Assembly (NCBI GenBank): GCA_002717285.1
Contig: PBDF01000004.1
Span: forward strand, 11,489-17,187
Origin: Magnetovibrio sp.
GTDB lineage: Bacteria > Pseudomonadota > Alphaproteobacteria > Rhodospirillales_A > JABHCV01
Reading direction: 5' to 3'
Length of the DNA stretch: 5,699 nt
The notes beneath the pieces were generated by a model. That model saw only the letters and a program-made list of their open reading frames with translations. It searched no databases and was not told the origin of the DNA. Below are positions 1 through 5,014 of the stretch, piece by piece (within the stretch, counting starts at the first letter, position 1; the number at the start of each line of letters is the position of its first letter). Position numbers and translations under genes: made by a program.

Positions 1-354
1 TTACCCTATACTGCTGATCATGTCATTAAAATGCTACAACTTTTGCTATTTTCGGGATTAGCTTTTTTCATTATGTTGCCAATGATGAAGCGGACCTTGA
101 CTATCTCACTTGATTTCGACTGGTTTTACAGATACGTCGGGGTTGAATTGAATAGTTTTTTGATAAAAGTGCTAGGATCTACAATCACAAAATCTAAGCA
201 CTCTTTAGGTCAACAGCTTTCATTATATAAGAGGGTAATACTACGCTACTTGAAAATAATTGGAACTCTGGTAAAGACAACAGCACTAAGCTCAATGGTT
301 CAGTGGGTAACTATATTGTTAAGTGTATATCTCGTAGTTTTTCTTTTTTTATAA
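1..354 (+). CDS. MrpD/NuoL-like cation:proton antiporter subunit, C-terminal part
   Basis: The reading frame is open from the first base of the window, so this is the last 117 residues of a gene that begins outside. The first ATG in view (base 31) is internal, because the codons before it give PYTADHVIK, which runs straight into a hydrophobic segment. Visible parts are a membrane helix at about residues 11-28, the motif KRTLTISLDFDWFYR at 30-44, a more polar amphipathic stretch (45-95) and a last membrane helix at about 100-117. The 'TLD.DWFYR' pattern after a late helix is what I know from the C-termini of Na+/H+ antiporter subunit D (MrpD) and related proton-conducting NuoL/NuoN-like subunits in Alphaproteobacteria. 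These proteins move protons or Na+ across the inner membrane. Without the N-terminal channel core I cannot tell an Mrp subunit from another complex I-like paralogue. greB follows after 57 bases on the same strand. Confidence 0.78.
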   Translation, partial: LPYTADHVIKMLQLLLFSGLAFFIMLPMMKRTLTISLDFDWFYRYVGVELNSFLIKVLGSTITKSKHSLGQQLSLYKRVILRYLKIIGTLVKTTALSSMVQWVTILLSVYLVVFLFL

Positions 355-362
355 ATAACTCA

Positions 363-379
363 GAGAAGTATCACTTCTC
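363..379. other. Perfect small hairpin between antiporter gene and greB
   Basis: The 7-base arms GAGAAGT (363-369) and ACTTCTC (373-379) are perfect inverted repeats around a 3-base loop. No T-tract follows on either strand: AAAAAA follows on plus, and no T-run follows on minus. It is therefore not a standard intrinsic terminator. It could be a 3' end or mRNA stability element of the antiporter transcript, or an attenuating structure in the greB leader. Confidence 0.4.
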
Positions 380-411
380 AAAAAAGTTATGTCTAATAAA
401 AATATAAAGCC

Positions 412-903
412 ATGCCCAATAACTTGTCTAAAGACACAAAAAATTACATCACACCTGAGGGTTTAGAGCGCCTTCAGGCTGAATTCACCTTTTTAAAAAG
501 AATAGAACGCCCAAAAATAGTCGAGACAGTATCTTGGGCAGCAAGCAATGGTGATAGGTCAGAAAATGGTGACTATATCTACGGCAAACAAAAATTACGC
601 CAAATTGATAGCCGCTTGCGTTTTTTAATAAAGCGTATGGACAATGCAGAAGTAGTAGACCCCGAAAAACAGAAGAATCACGCACAGGTTTTTTTTGGGG
701 CAACTGTCACTTACAAAAACTCTAAGAATATAAAATATAAAGTTAAAATCGTTGGTGTTGATGAAGCGCGTCAGGAGCAAAATGAAATCAGCTTGATCTC
801 GCCGGTTGCTCAAGCACTAATGAAGGCTTGGGACGGAGAAGTCGTAACAATGAAAACACCAAATGGGGATGACAAATTAGAAATTCTAAAGATCGAGTAT
901 TAG
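412..903 (+). CDS. greB: Transcription elongation factor GreB
   Basis: GreB binds backtracked RNA polymerase through the secondary channel and stimulates cleavage of the 3' end of the nascent RNA, so that elongation can resume. The 163-residue product matches GreB closely and along its whole length (E. coli GreB has 158 residues). Residues 12-80 form the antiparallel coiled-coil domain with the tip motif GDRSEN (47-52). D48 and E51 in it correspond to the acidic pair that coordinates the catalytic Mg2+. 'VSWAAS.GDRSEN.DY.Y.K..LR.ID.R.R' marks it as GreB rather than GreA. Residues 84-163 are the FKBP-like domain, with QVFFGA (92-97), KIVGVDEA (112-119) and ISLISPVAQALM (126-137), ending in IEY. 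The start is ATG 412: an in-frame TAA at 397 allows no other standard start upstream. There is no good Shine-Dalgarno sequence. It may be co-transcribed with the antiporter gene or have its own promoter. Confidence 0.96.
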   Translation: MPNNLSKDTKNYITPEGLERLQAEFTFLKRIERPKIVETVSWAASNGDRSENGDYIYGKQKLRQIDSRLRFLIKRMDNAEVVDPEKQKNHAQVFFGATVTYKNSKNIKYKVKIVGVDEARQEQNEISLISPVAQALMKAWDGEVVTMKTPNGDDKLEILKIEY

Positions 904-1080
904 GTCTTAAGAACCTATATCTTATATGGTTTATTGATACGTCAGTTATTTTTTTTAATTGCAGGTAACTTCGAAAGAAAAGAATCTGTGATGTTTTCTG
1001 TATACAATTACGTGAACTCAATTCACATATATGCTTTGATGTAGGATCTTTTCTAGGTTAATTCTCAAGCTAATTGTTGC

Positions 1081-1148
1081 AAAAAAATTAAGTGGACGAC
1101 TTTCTTTACGAACCTGGTACCCAGTTTTTTACAGCAACAGGTCGTCCA
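1081..1148 (-). terminator. Long-range inverted repeat with T-tract ending the Panacea gene
   Basis: TGGACGAC (1093-1100) and GTCGTCCA (1141-1148) are perfect 8-base inverted repeats, 40 bases apart, enclosing a smaller CTGG/CCAG hairpin. Read on the minus strand, the second arm is followed by ACTTAA and then seven T residues (1087-1081). The structure covers the last codons and stop of the minus-strand gene. A transcription end here is plausible, but the long loop and the 6-base gap before the T-tract are unusual. Confidence 0.35.
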
Positions 1149-1657
1149 GACTGAGAGCGCATCATTTTTGGCTTCTTGATCTGAGAGGATAAGGGAAGAC
1201 TTTTTTCCCTCGCAAATGATAATAACATATCTTTGAGAGTAATTTCTGTGCGGGCACCCTTTACCAAGGCTTGTTTAAACGCATGACTTTCCTGACACAT
1301 TTTGGATAAACTATCTGACGTTTTACGCCCAAAGCGCTCCCAAATATTGGAGAGGAATTGTTCCACGCCCGCTGGGAGAAGAACCTCAGATTCCATATTT
1401 GGGCGACCCTTTGCAAATGCCCTATATATATTTGGTTCTATAGGACCCATCTCTTCTGCGATAAATACTGCTGGCATTAGCTTACAACCCTCAAAGGCAA
1501 CTACATAAAAGCCCTGAGCCAAGTAAAGCAGGCGATGTAATTTTTGTGGTTGCAAATATTCGTTTTGTTCGAGTGCTTTATCTGAAAACCAAAGTGCTAC
1601 ATCAAAAGTCGAATCCACAACACATATTGTTCCTTGTTTAGTATCCATAAAATACAC
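1106..1657 (-). CDS. Panacea-domain protein (DUF4065, SocA/antitoxin-like)
   Basis: The 183-residue product carries the hallmark of the Panacea/DUF4065 family. A helix with DVALWFSDKAL (19-29) is followed by LQPQKLHRLLYLAQGFYVV (35-53) and then a long core containing KLMPAVFIAEEMGPIEPNIYRAF (59-81). Known members include Caulobacter SocA, a ClpXP adaptor and antitoxin for SocB, and antitoxins of PanAT toxin-antitoxin pairs. Here the C-terminus (about 150-183) is basic and looks unstructured. No toxin gene is adjacent: 454 bases upstream lack a credible gene, and downstream lies convergent greB. It may therefore be a stand-alone adaptor rather than half of a TA pair. The start is uncertain. 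GTG 1657 has AGAAG 10 bases upstream, while ATG 1648 (residue 4) has no ribosome site; the conserved part begins near residue 14 either way. Domain call firm, function inferred. Confidence 0.8.
   Translation of the reverse strand: MYFMDTKQGTICVVDSTFDVALWFSDKALEQNEYLQPQKLHRLLYLAQGFYVVAFEGCKLMPAVFIAEEMGPIEPNIYRAFAKGRPNMESEVLLPAGVEQFLSNIWERFGRKTSDSLSKMCQESHAFKQALVKGARTEITLKDMLLSFAREKSLPLSSQIKKPKMMRSQSGRPVAVKNWVPGS
1111..1130 (+). terminator. Possible plus-strand intrinsic terminator for greB
   Basis: CTGG (1114-1117) and CCAG (1121-1124) pair around a TAC loop, with two or three further pairs possible across a bulged C (1110-1112 with 1125-1127). Six T residues (1125-1130) follow directly. The stem is short. 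It lies inside the 3' end of the convergent Panacea gene, about 210 bases past the greB stop, and no better T-tailed hairpin appears nearer. Confidence 0.3.
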
Positions 1658-1668
1658 ACTTTGGTTAC

Positions 1669-1827
1669 TTCTTTTACGAGTTCTCTCAATCTAACGTTAA
1701 AGCACAAATAAATAGTTAACGATGAATAGTTAATGAAATACTATTAAAACTACTCGCCAAAATTAACACCAAATCGATCAATCGACACTATGAAAATATT
1801 GAAAAGAGACACTAATTCTTTTACGAG
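1669..1827. repeat. 12-base exact direct repeat TTCTTTTACGAG (1669-1680 and 1816-1827)
   Basis: The two copies are 147 bases apart. One overlaps the ribosome-site region of the Panacea gene; the other lies in the non-coding stretch. The match extends to 14 of 15 bases (1666-1680 against 1813-1827). ACACACT also occurs near each copy, but on opposite sides, so this is not one simple longer duplication. Confidence 0.45.
1692..1733. promoter_or_regulatory. GTTAA-containing repeat cluster upstream of Panacea gene
   Basis: AATAGTTAA occurs at 1711-1719 and 1725-1733, 14 bases start to start. A related palindrome, TAACGTTA, sits at 1692-1699. The first repeat unit with its AATAGT also has an inverted partner ACTATT at 1740-1745, pairing with 1725-1730. 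The cluster lies 35-90 bases before the Panacea start, where a promoter and operator would be expected. This is an autoregulation-site candidate by position only. The region is AT-rich, so chance is a real alternative. Confidence 0.3.
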
Positions 1828-2050
1828 AGCACACACTCCAATTGAGCAATCAGGCCAATCAAACCTAAATATCTTTTCATATTAAAGTAGCGCCATTCTG
1901 GTTATCTTTTCCCTAAAAATTCAAAACAATATAAGTCTAAACTGAGTGTCAACCTTATTTGCGTTACCTGCATGTAACAACCACTTTGAATAATATGCAA
2001 GGCATCCATAAGTAGGCTTAGGATTTCTATTAATGCATAATCTGATAGAG

Positions 2051-2082
2051 AAAATTGTGAAATTTTGAGGTTATACTAACCT
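2051..2082 (-). terminator. Tandem hairpins downstream of the 139-residue gene
   Basis: Two perfect small stems lie 30-60 bases past the minus-strand stop: AGGTTA/TAACCT (2068-2073 and 2077-2082, loop TAC) and AAAATT/AATTTT (2051-2056 and 2061-2066, loop GTGA). Neither has a clean T-tract after it on the minus strand, although the AT-rich second stem supplies TTT and TTTT runs. They may mark the transcript end. Confidence 0.3.
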
Positions 2083-2111
2083 GTAATATTTATTCTTTGA
2101 AAAACAATGAA

Positions 2112-2531
2112 CTAAAGCCTCAAGCTTAATTTAGCTCCACGTGGTAAATTTTTCCCACTAATTAACAATATGTTGCTTTCATACGTATCAATTGCCCTAG
2201 CTACCAAATTTGCCAATCCTTTTGAACGAGTGCTTTGTACTCTATCACTTCTAAAATCCACATCCTCAAAAATATTAGCAAACATTTGAGTTGAACCAGC
2301 ATAATCGACAAAGGCGGATACTTGTCTACCTCTACTACGACTGTAATTTGTTTGGTCTTCCTGTTGATATAAGAGCGCATCATTGAAAAGTACGCTATCC
2401 TGAGCAATGGACCCAGTTTCTTCAACAGGATTTATATCTGAACTAGATACAGTATGCAGGCCTCCCTGCAAACGCCCTGAAGACACGTTTGTGGAAACAA
2501 AAGCAGGAATATTTCTTGGTATCTGAGCCAT
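2112..2531 (-). CDS. Conserved-looking hypothetical protein, 139 residues, soluble
   Basis: I do not recognise a named family. The product has no signal peptide, no membrane segment and no cysteine. The N-terminal half (about 1-65) is rich in Ser, Asn, Gln and Gly and is probably disordered. The C-terminal half is better ordered: charged and aromatic residues at 70-97, then a likely helix KGLANLVARAIDTYESN (104-120) and the ending PRGAKLSLRL (130-139). The 'ARAIDTYE...PRG..L.L.L' ending reminds me of short uncharacterised alphaproteobacterial proteins, but I cannot confirm that from here. ATG 2531 is the natural start, though no strong Shine-Dalgarno precedes it (an AGG lies about 12 bases upstream). 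The gene stands alone, with 176 bases to the hydrolase operon upstream and 454 bases to the next gene downstream. Sensible codon use and a full-length open frame support it as real. Confidence 0.62.
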   Translation of the reverse strand: MAQIPRNIPAFVSTNVSSGRLQGGLHTVSSSDINPVEETGSIAQDSVLFNDALLYQQEDQTNYSRSRGRQVSAFVDYAGSTQMFANIFEDVDFRSDRVQSTRSKGLANLVARAIDTYESNILLISGKNLPRGAKLSLRL

Positions 2532-2639
2532 TCTAAAAAATGCCTAATCCAATTCAACTAAAATCAATATCCGTCAGCCAAGTTCAAAGAGCAAGGCTAA
2601 AAATTCAAGCGACTAGTTAAAATACTACACAATTGAGCT

Positions 2640-2657
2640 AGGATCTTTAAAAATCCT
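2640..2657 (-). terminator. Candidate hairpin ending the lipoprotein-hydrolase operon
   Basis: AGGAT (2640-2644) and ATCCT (2653-2657) pair, with further T-A and G-U pairs possible inside, about 50 bases past the hydrolase stop. On the minus strand the bases after the stem (AGCTCAATTG) are not T-rich, so it is a poor intrinsic terminator. No better one is visible before the next gene. Confidence 0.22.
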
Positions 2658-2707
2658 TTCACACCTTAGTGGAAAAGAACAATATTTCAATGGCCGTTGC
2701 ACTTTCC

Positions 2708-3550
2708 CTACTCAACGTTTGAACTTGGAGGTATAATCTGCCAAATAAAACTTACACTTAGTTTACCCGCACCAAAATCAAAAAGATCGTTATGTCCAGC
2801 ACCTTTAAACCAGTTGCTCTGCTTTGGCATCAGAGCTTTTTCAAACAAATTCTTACCTAAACTAATAGGTATTGTTTTATCTTGATCCCCATGAAAAACA
2901 AAAACTGGAGCTTTTACCTTGTCTATATGTAACGACTGTTCAAATTTGTCTTTCAATAACCATTTAATAGGAACAAAAGGATAATGGTATTTAGCAACAG
3001 AGGTTAGAGATGGAAACGGTGCTTCCAAAATTAAACCTGAAGCTGGTGAACCCATTCTTGCAAGCTCAGAGGCTAGATTTGTTGCTACTGCCGTGCCCAA
3101 TGACTCACCATATATAATTAAGGGGCGTTCAGTATCATTTGTCTTGTCAAGAAATGATAATGCTGCAAGAGCATCTGCATATAGGCCCTCCTCAGTTGGC
3201 TTACCCGAGTTTGTGCTAAAGCCTCGATAACCAACAAGCAAAACACCAAACCCTTCATCTAGAAAAGGCCTAACCTTATGCCCTCTTGAACCAATGTTTC
3301 CAGCATTTCCGTGAAGATAAATAACAATTGGTAAATTTGGTTGCCCTACTGCATACCAAGACAATAATTCTAAACCGTCAGCGCTCCGAGCTTTTACTGG
3401 CTTCATCATGCCAAGATCACTAGATGCCACGTCTACGGCTGATTTGTCAGGATGGTACAGTAAGCTTGATTGGAAGAAAAAAAGAAAGGCAACGAAAAGA
3501 AAGTAAGCACCCAATGCGATAGCAGTTACTGAAAAAAAAAATACGCCCAC
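2708..3550 (-). CDS. Membrane-anchored alpha/beta hydrolase (BEM46/ABHD13-like)
   Basis: A 280-residue serine hydrolase with the complete motif set. HGNAGN (80-85) forms the oxyanion hole, followed by GYRGF (107-111). GESLG (148-152) has Ser150 as nucleophile. HGDQDKTIP (220-228) carries the likely acid Asp224, and GAGHND (250-255) carries His253. The order and spacing fit the BEM46/ABHD13-type family, whose bacterial substrates are mostly unknown; ester, lipid or peptide bonds are possible. Residues 4-27 form one hydrophobic segment, a membrane anchor or uncleaved signal. The protein has no cysteine, compatible with a periplasmic active domain but not proof of it. The start is GTG 3550, 3 bases after the TGA of the upstream lipoprotein gene, so translation is probably coupled. 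There is no ATG until residue 48, which would lose the anchor. A run of ten T follows the start (3541-3532, coding strand). It is the last gene of a three-gene operon. Confidence 0.9.
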   Translation of the reverse strand: MGVFFFSVTAIALGAYFLFVAFLFFFQSSLLYHPDKSAVDVASSDLGMMKPVKARSADGLELLSWYAVGQPNLPIVIYLHGNAGNIGSRGHKVRPFLDEGFGVLLVGYRGFSTNSGKPTEEGLYADALAALSFLDKTNDTERPLIIYGESLGTAVATNLASELARMGSPASGLILEAPFPSLTSVAKYHYPFVPIKWLLKDKFEQSLHIDKVKAPVFVFHGDQDKTIPISLGKNLFEKALMPKQSNWFKGAGHNDLFDFGAGKLSVSFIWQIIPPSSNVE

Positions 3551-3553
3551 CGA

Positions 3554-4087
3554 TCAGCCAATATTTTCACTTAATGATCGCCAAGAACCGTCTTTTTGTT
3601 GACAGGCAATCCCTCTCTGATGAGCAATCACGCCTTTTGGGTTTCCTCGTGTTTTTAGAGCTAGCGTTGATCTATAATTTCTGCAAGTTCGCCCATTGAT
3701 TGCAATGAAGGTTTTCGTAGGCGTGAAAATGCCGCTATTCCCCGTTTCAGGATTTACCCAATCACTAACCTCACCATTGATAGCTGTACTTAGTGCAACT
3801 CGAGCATTGTTGTCATATGCTTGTTGGTCCGATGGATATAGAATTGTGCCAGCATCGTAGCCAATATTAGCACCTCCAAATGCGCCAGCAATTATAAATA
3901 GTCTCTGACCTAAACCACCTCCAAATTCGGCACCAGTATAACCACCAGCAACAGCACCTATAACTGCACCAGTCAAGCCTCCTACATTAGCTTTTTGCAT
4001 ATCTAAACCACCGCACGCCGCTAGTGCAAAAACATATGAAACTAGCATGGTTTTTTTCAGCAAAATTATGATCTTTGTCCTTTGCAT
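3554..4087 (-). CDS. Glycine-zipper lipoprotein, RT0821/Lpp0805 (17 kDa surface antigen-like) family
   Basis: A 177-residue predicted lipoprotein. Basic residues (R3, K5, K11, K12) and a hydrophobic segment lead to the lipobox LAAC with Cys25 as the lipidation site. Residues 34-77 are a glycine-zipper region (GGLTGAVIGAVAGGYTGAEFGGG and onward) with the GxxxG spacing of paired membrane-associated helices. The C-terminal part begins with the motif WVNPETGNSG (110-119), followed by TPTKTF, Cys135 (RTCRNY), Cys162 (IACQQ) and DGSWR (166-170). This fits the RT0821/Lpp0805 surface-protein family, related to the rickettsial 17 kDa antigen. Such proteins are thought to sit in the outer membrane or periplasm; their exact role is not established. 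Start ATG 4087 lies 6 bases after the upstream stop. ATG at residue 14 would also leave a usable but very short signal. Middle gene of the operon. Confidence 0.85.
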   Translation of the reverse strand: MQRTKIIILLKKTMLVSYVFALAACGGLDMQKANVGGLTGAVIGAVAGGYTGAEFGGGLGQRLFIIAGAFGGANIGYDAGTILYPSDQQAYDNNARVALSTAINGEVSDWVNPETGNSGIFTPTKTFIAINGRTCRNYRSTLALKTRGNPKGVIAHQRGIACQQKDGSWRSLSENIG

Positions 4088-4093
4088 AACACT

Positions 4094-4474
4094 CTAATAC
4101 CTAAATTTAATTCCATCGTAGTTCATAATTGCACCTTTGGGAATACCCTGATTGTAATAGCCCTCATCAGTTTTTTTATCTCCCATACATGTGTAAGAAG
4201 CAGACATGTGGGCCGTTATTGGGCAAATGCCATAATCCTGTTTTAAGAAACTCGCAGACTTCCCATAGCGCTTACATTCATCAAGAGCCAGTTTTACTAT
4301 CTCATCTGGTGTAGAATTAAAGGTATTATAACAAATAACCACTTGGGAAATATCTGTAATTGTTCTACCAAAGTCATCGGATGACCTATTATACTGGTCT
4401 GCTCTATGCACATACGGTGATGTTGAACAGGCGGATATTAAAATTAATACCTTGACATAAATAAAAAATCTCAT
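4094..4474 (-). CDS. Cysteine-rich lipoprotein of unknown function
   Basis: A 126-residue predicted lipoprotein with a short signal peptide: MRFF, then a hydrophobic segment containing one Lys (K8), then the lipobox ISAC with Cys16. The mature part has four further cysteines: VICYN (C48), DECKR (C67), GICPI (C84) and YTCMG (C96). The even number and periplasmic destination suggest two disulfides. The core 'VICYN...TPDEIVKLALDECKRYGK' followed by 'CPI...A.Y.C' resembles an uncharacterised family I associate with Alphaproteobacteria ('VCY...TP.E...LA...C...G..A.F....C....P..A.F.C'). That is memory of a pattern, not a verified match. The C-terminal tail is Gly/Tyr-rich. ATG 4474 gives an excellent signal; only a weak AGG lies about 12 bases upstream. 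It is the first gene of the operon, 6 bases before the glycine-zipper lipoprotein gene, so the three products may act together at the envelope. Confidence 0.75.
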   Translation of the reverse strand: MRFFIYVKVLILISACSTSPYVHRADQYNRSSDDFGRTITDISQVVICYNTFNSTPDEIVKLALDECKRYGKSASFLKQDYGICPITAHMSASYTCMGDKKTDEGYYNQGIPKGAIMNYDGIKFRY

Positions 4475-4510
4475 TGAAATTATGGGCCTATTTGTTTCTC
4501 ATTAATCCAA

Positions 4511-4540
4511 TAATTAGTCTTCTTTGTGCAGCGACATCAA
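4511..4540 (-). promoter_or_regulatory. Candidate sigma-70 promoter of the lipoprotein-hydrolase operon
   Basis: On the minus strand, TTGATG (4540-4535) and TAATTA (4516-4511) are separated by 18 bases. That would put the transcript start near 4504, about 30 bases before ATG 4474. The match is moderate and the region is AT-rich, so the assignment is tentative. Confidence 0.3.
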
Positions 4541-4549
4541 GGCTATACT

Positions 4550-4562
4550 TTTGTTTAACAAA
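4550..4562. promoter_or_regulatory. Dyad TTTGTT-T-AACAAA upstream of the operon
   Basis: A perfect 6-base inverted repeat around one central T, 76 bases before the first lipoprotein start and just upstream of the candidate -35 element. Symmetry and position fit an operator for a dimeric regulator. AT-rich dyads of this size also arise by chance. Confidence 0.25.
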
Positions 4563-4976
4563 GTTTAAAAAAATTTTCCAGAAAGGTAATTCGAAATAAA
4601 TAATTTAGAGCTCATTATACTGGCTTCGCTGTTAAGTCCCAATTACATAAAGAGCTCCTAATGATTAAAAAAATACATACTAAATTTGTAATCTGGTGGA
4701 ATATAGGTTGTGTACAAGGCTAGTTGGAACAGAAAGAACCCAATTGCGCCATATTAACTTCAATAGCACATATCCCTTTAATTTTTAAGCAGAAGTCCTT
4801 TAAAACTTGAAAACCCTCAAATATTGAAAAGCCTGCTTCAAATTTAAAAAAGAATACATGATTATAAGTCTGTGGTACGGTAAATAGAACAAAAAGATAA
4901 AAGAAATAGTGGACACTTTTGACTGATCAAGTTGGCATAAAAAAATAAGGTTTCAATACTCTTTTTGCTCTGACCC

Positions 4977-5004
4977 TTAACCAGGTAGAAACGTGGCTTA
5001 TATT
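4977..5004 (+). promoter_or_regulatory. Tentative promoter for the secreted-protein gene
   Basis: TTAACC (4977-4982) and TATATT (4999-5004) are 16 bases apart. Transcription from here would begin within a few bases of ATG 5015, giving a nearly leaderless mRNA. That agrees with the absence of any Shine-Dalgarno sequence before the start. Both hexamers are only partial matches. Confidence 0.25.
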
Positions 5005-5014
5005 TTTTAAAATA

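Larger units (their letters stand above)
1658..2111. other. 454-base gene-free region with short repeats
   Basis: This stretch lies upstream of the Panacea gene and downstream of the 139-residue gene, both on minus, so it should hold the promoter of the first and the end of the second. I find no RNA gene and no credible coding sequence. The longest small frames are 31 codons on plus (1790-1885) and 23 or fewer on minus, all without a ribosome site. It holds a pair of AATAGTTAA repeats, a 12-base direct repeat and two tandem hairpins near 2051-2082, listed separately. Confidence 0.6.
4475..5014. other. 540-base divergent intergenic region, no convincing gene
   Basis: The region separates the minus-strand operon from the plus-strand gene at 5015, so it should carry both promoters, yet it is much longer than that requires. 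It is strongly AT-rich. I see no tRNA-like fold and no long frame. The best small frame is 20 codons on plus (4661-4723, AAAGAG about 7 bases before its ATG), with no other support. An approximate direct repeat, TTGAAAACCCT (4807-4817) and TTGAAAAGCCT (4824-4834), is present. A small RNA cannot be excluded by eye. Confidence 0.55.

Noticed and set aside
901..917. Quasi-palindrome TAGGT...ACCTA at the greB stop as a terminator
   Set aside because: The arms are only five bases, the centre is imperfect and no T-tract follows.
1302..1508. 68-codon plus frame opposite the Panacea gene
   Set aside because: It lies wholly within the conserved Panacea-domain coding region and is a shadow of it.
1821..1880. 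19-codon minus frame starting MKRYLGLIGLIAQ, a possible small hydrophobic toxin or leader upstream of the Panacea gene
   Set aside because: No Shine-Dalgarno sequence, too short to span a membrane with confidence, and not close to the Panacea start; insufficient as a toxin candidate.
1790..1885. 31-codon frame on plus in the gene-free region
   Set aside because: It has no ribosome site, no signal or domain feature and no homology I recognise; frames this short are expected by chance in AT-rich DNA.
2560..2600. Sigma-54-like TTGGC...TTG elements on minus before the 139-residue gene
   Set aside because: The spacing between the GG and the TTG is two bases too long, and the essential GC dinucleotide at -12 is missing.
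4608..4657. Two AGAGCTC words about 44 bases apart as a possible recombination or attachment site
   Set aside because: They share only the short GAGCTC palindrome core, flanks differ, and there is no integrase or tRNA nearby.
4661..4723. 20-codon plus frame preceded by AAAGAG
   Set aside because: The ribosome-site resemblance is the only support, and the peptide has no recognisable feature.
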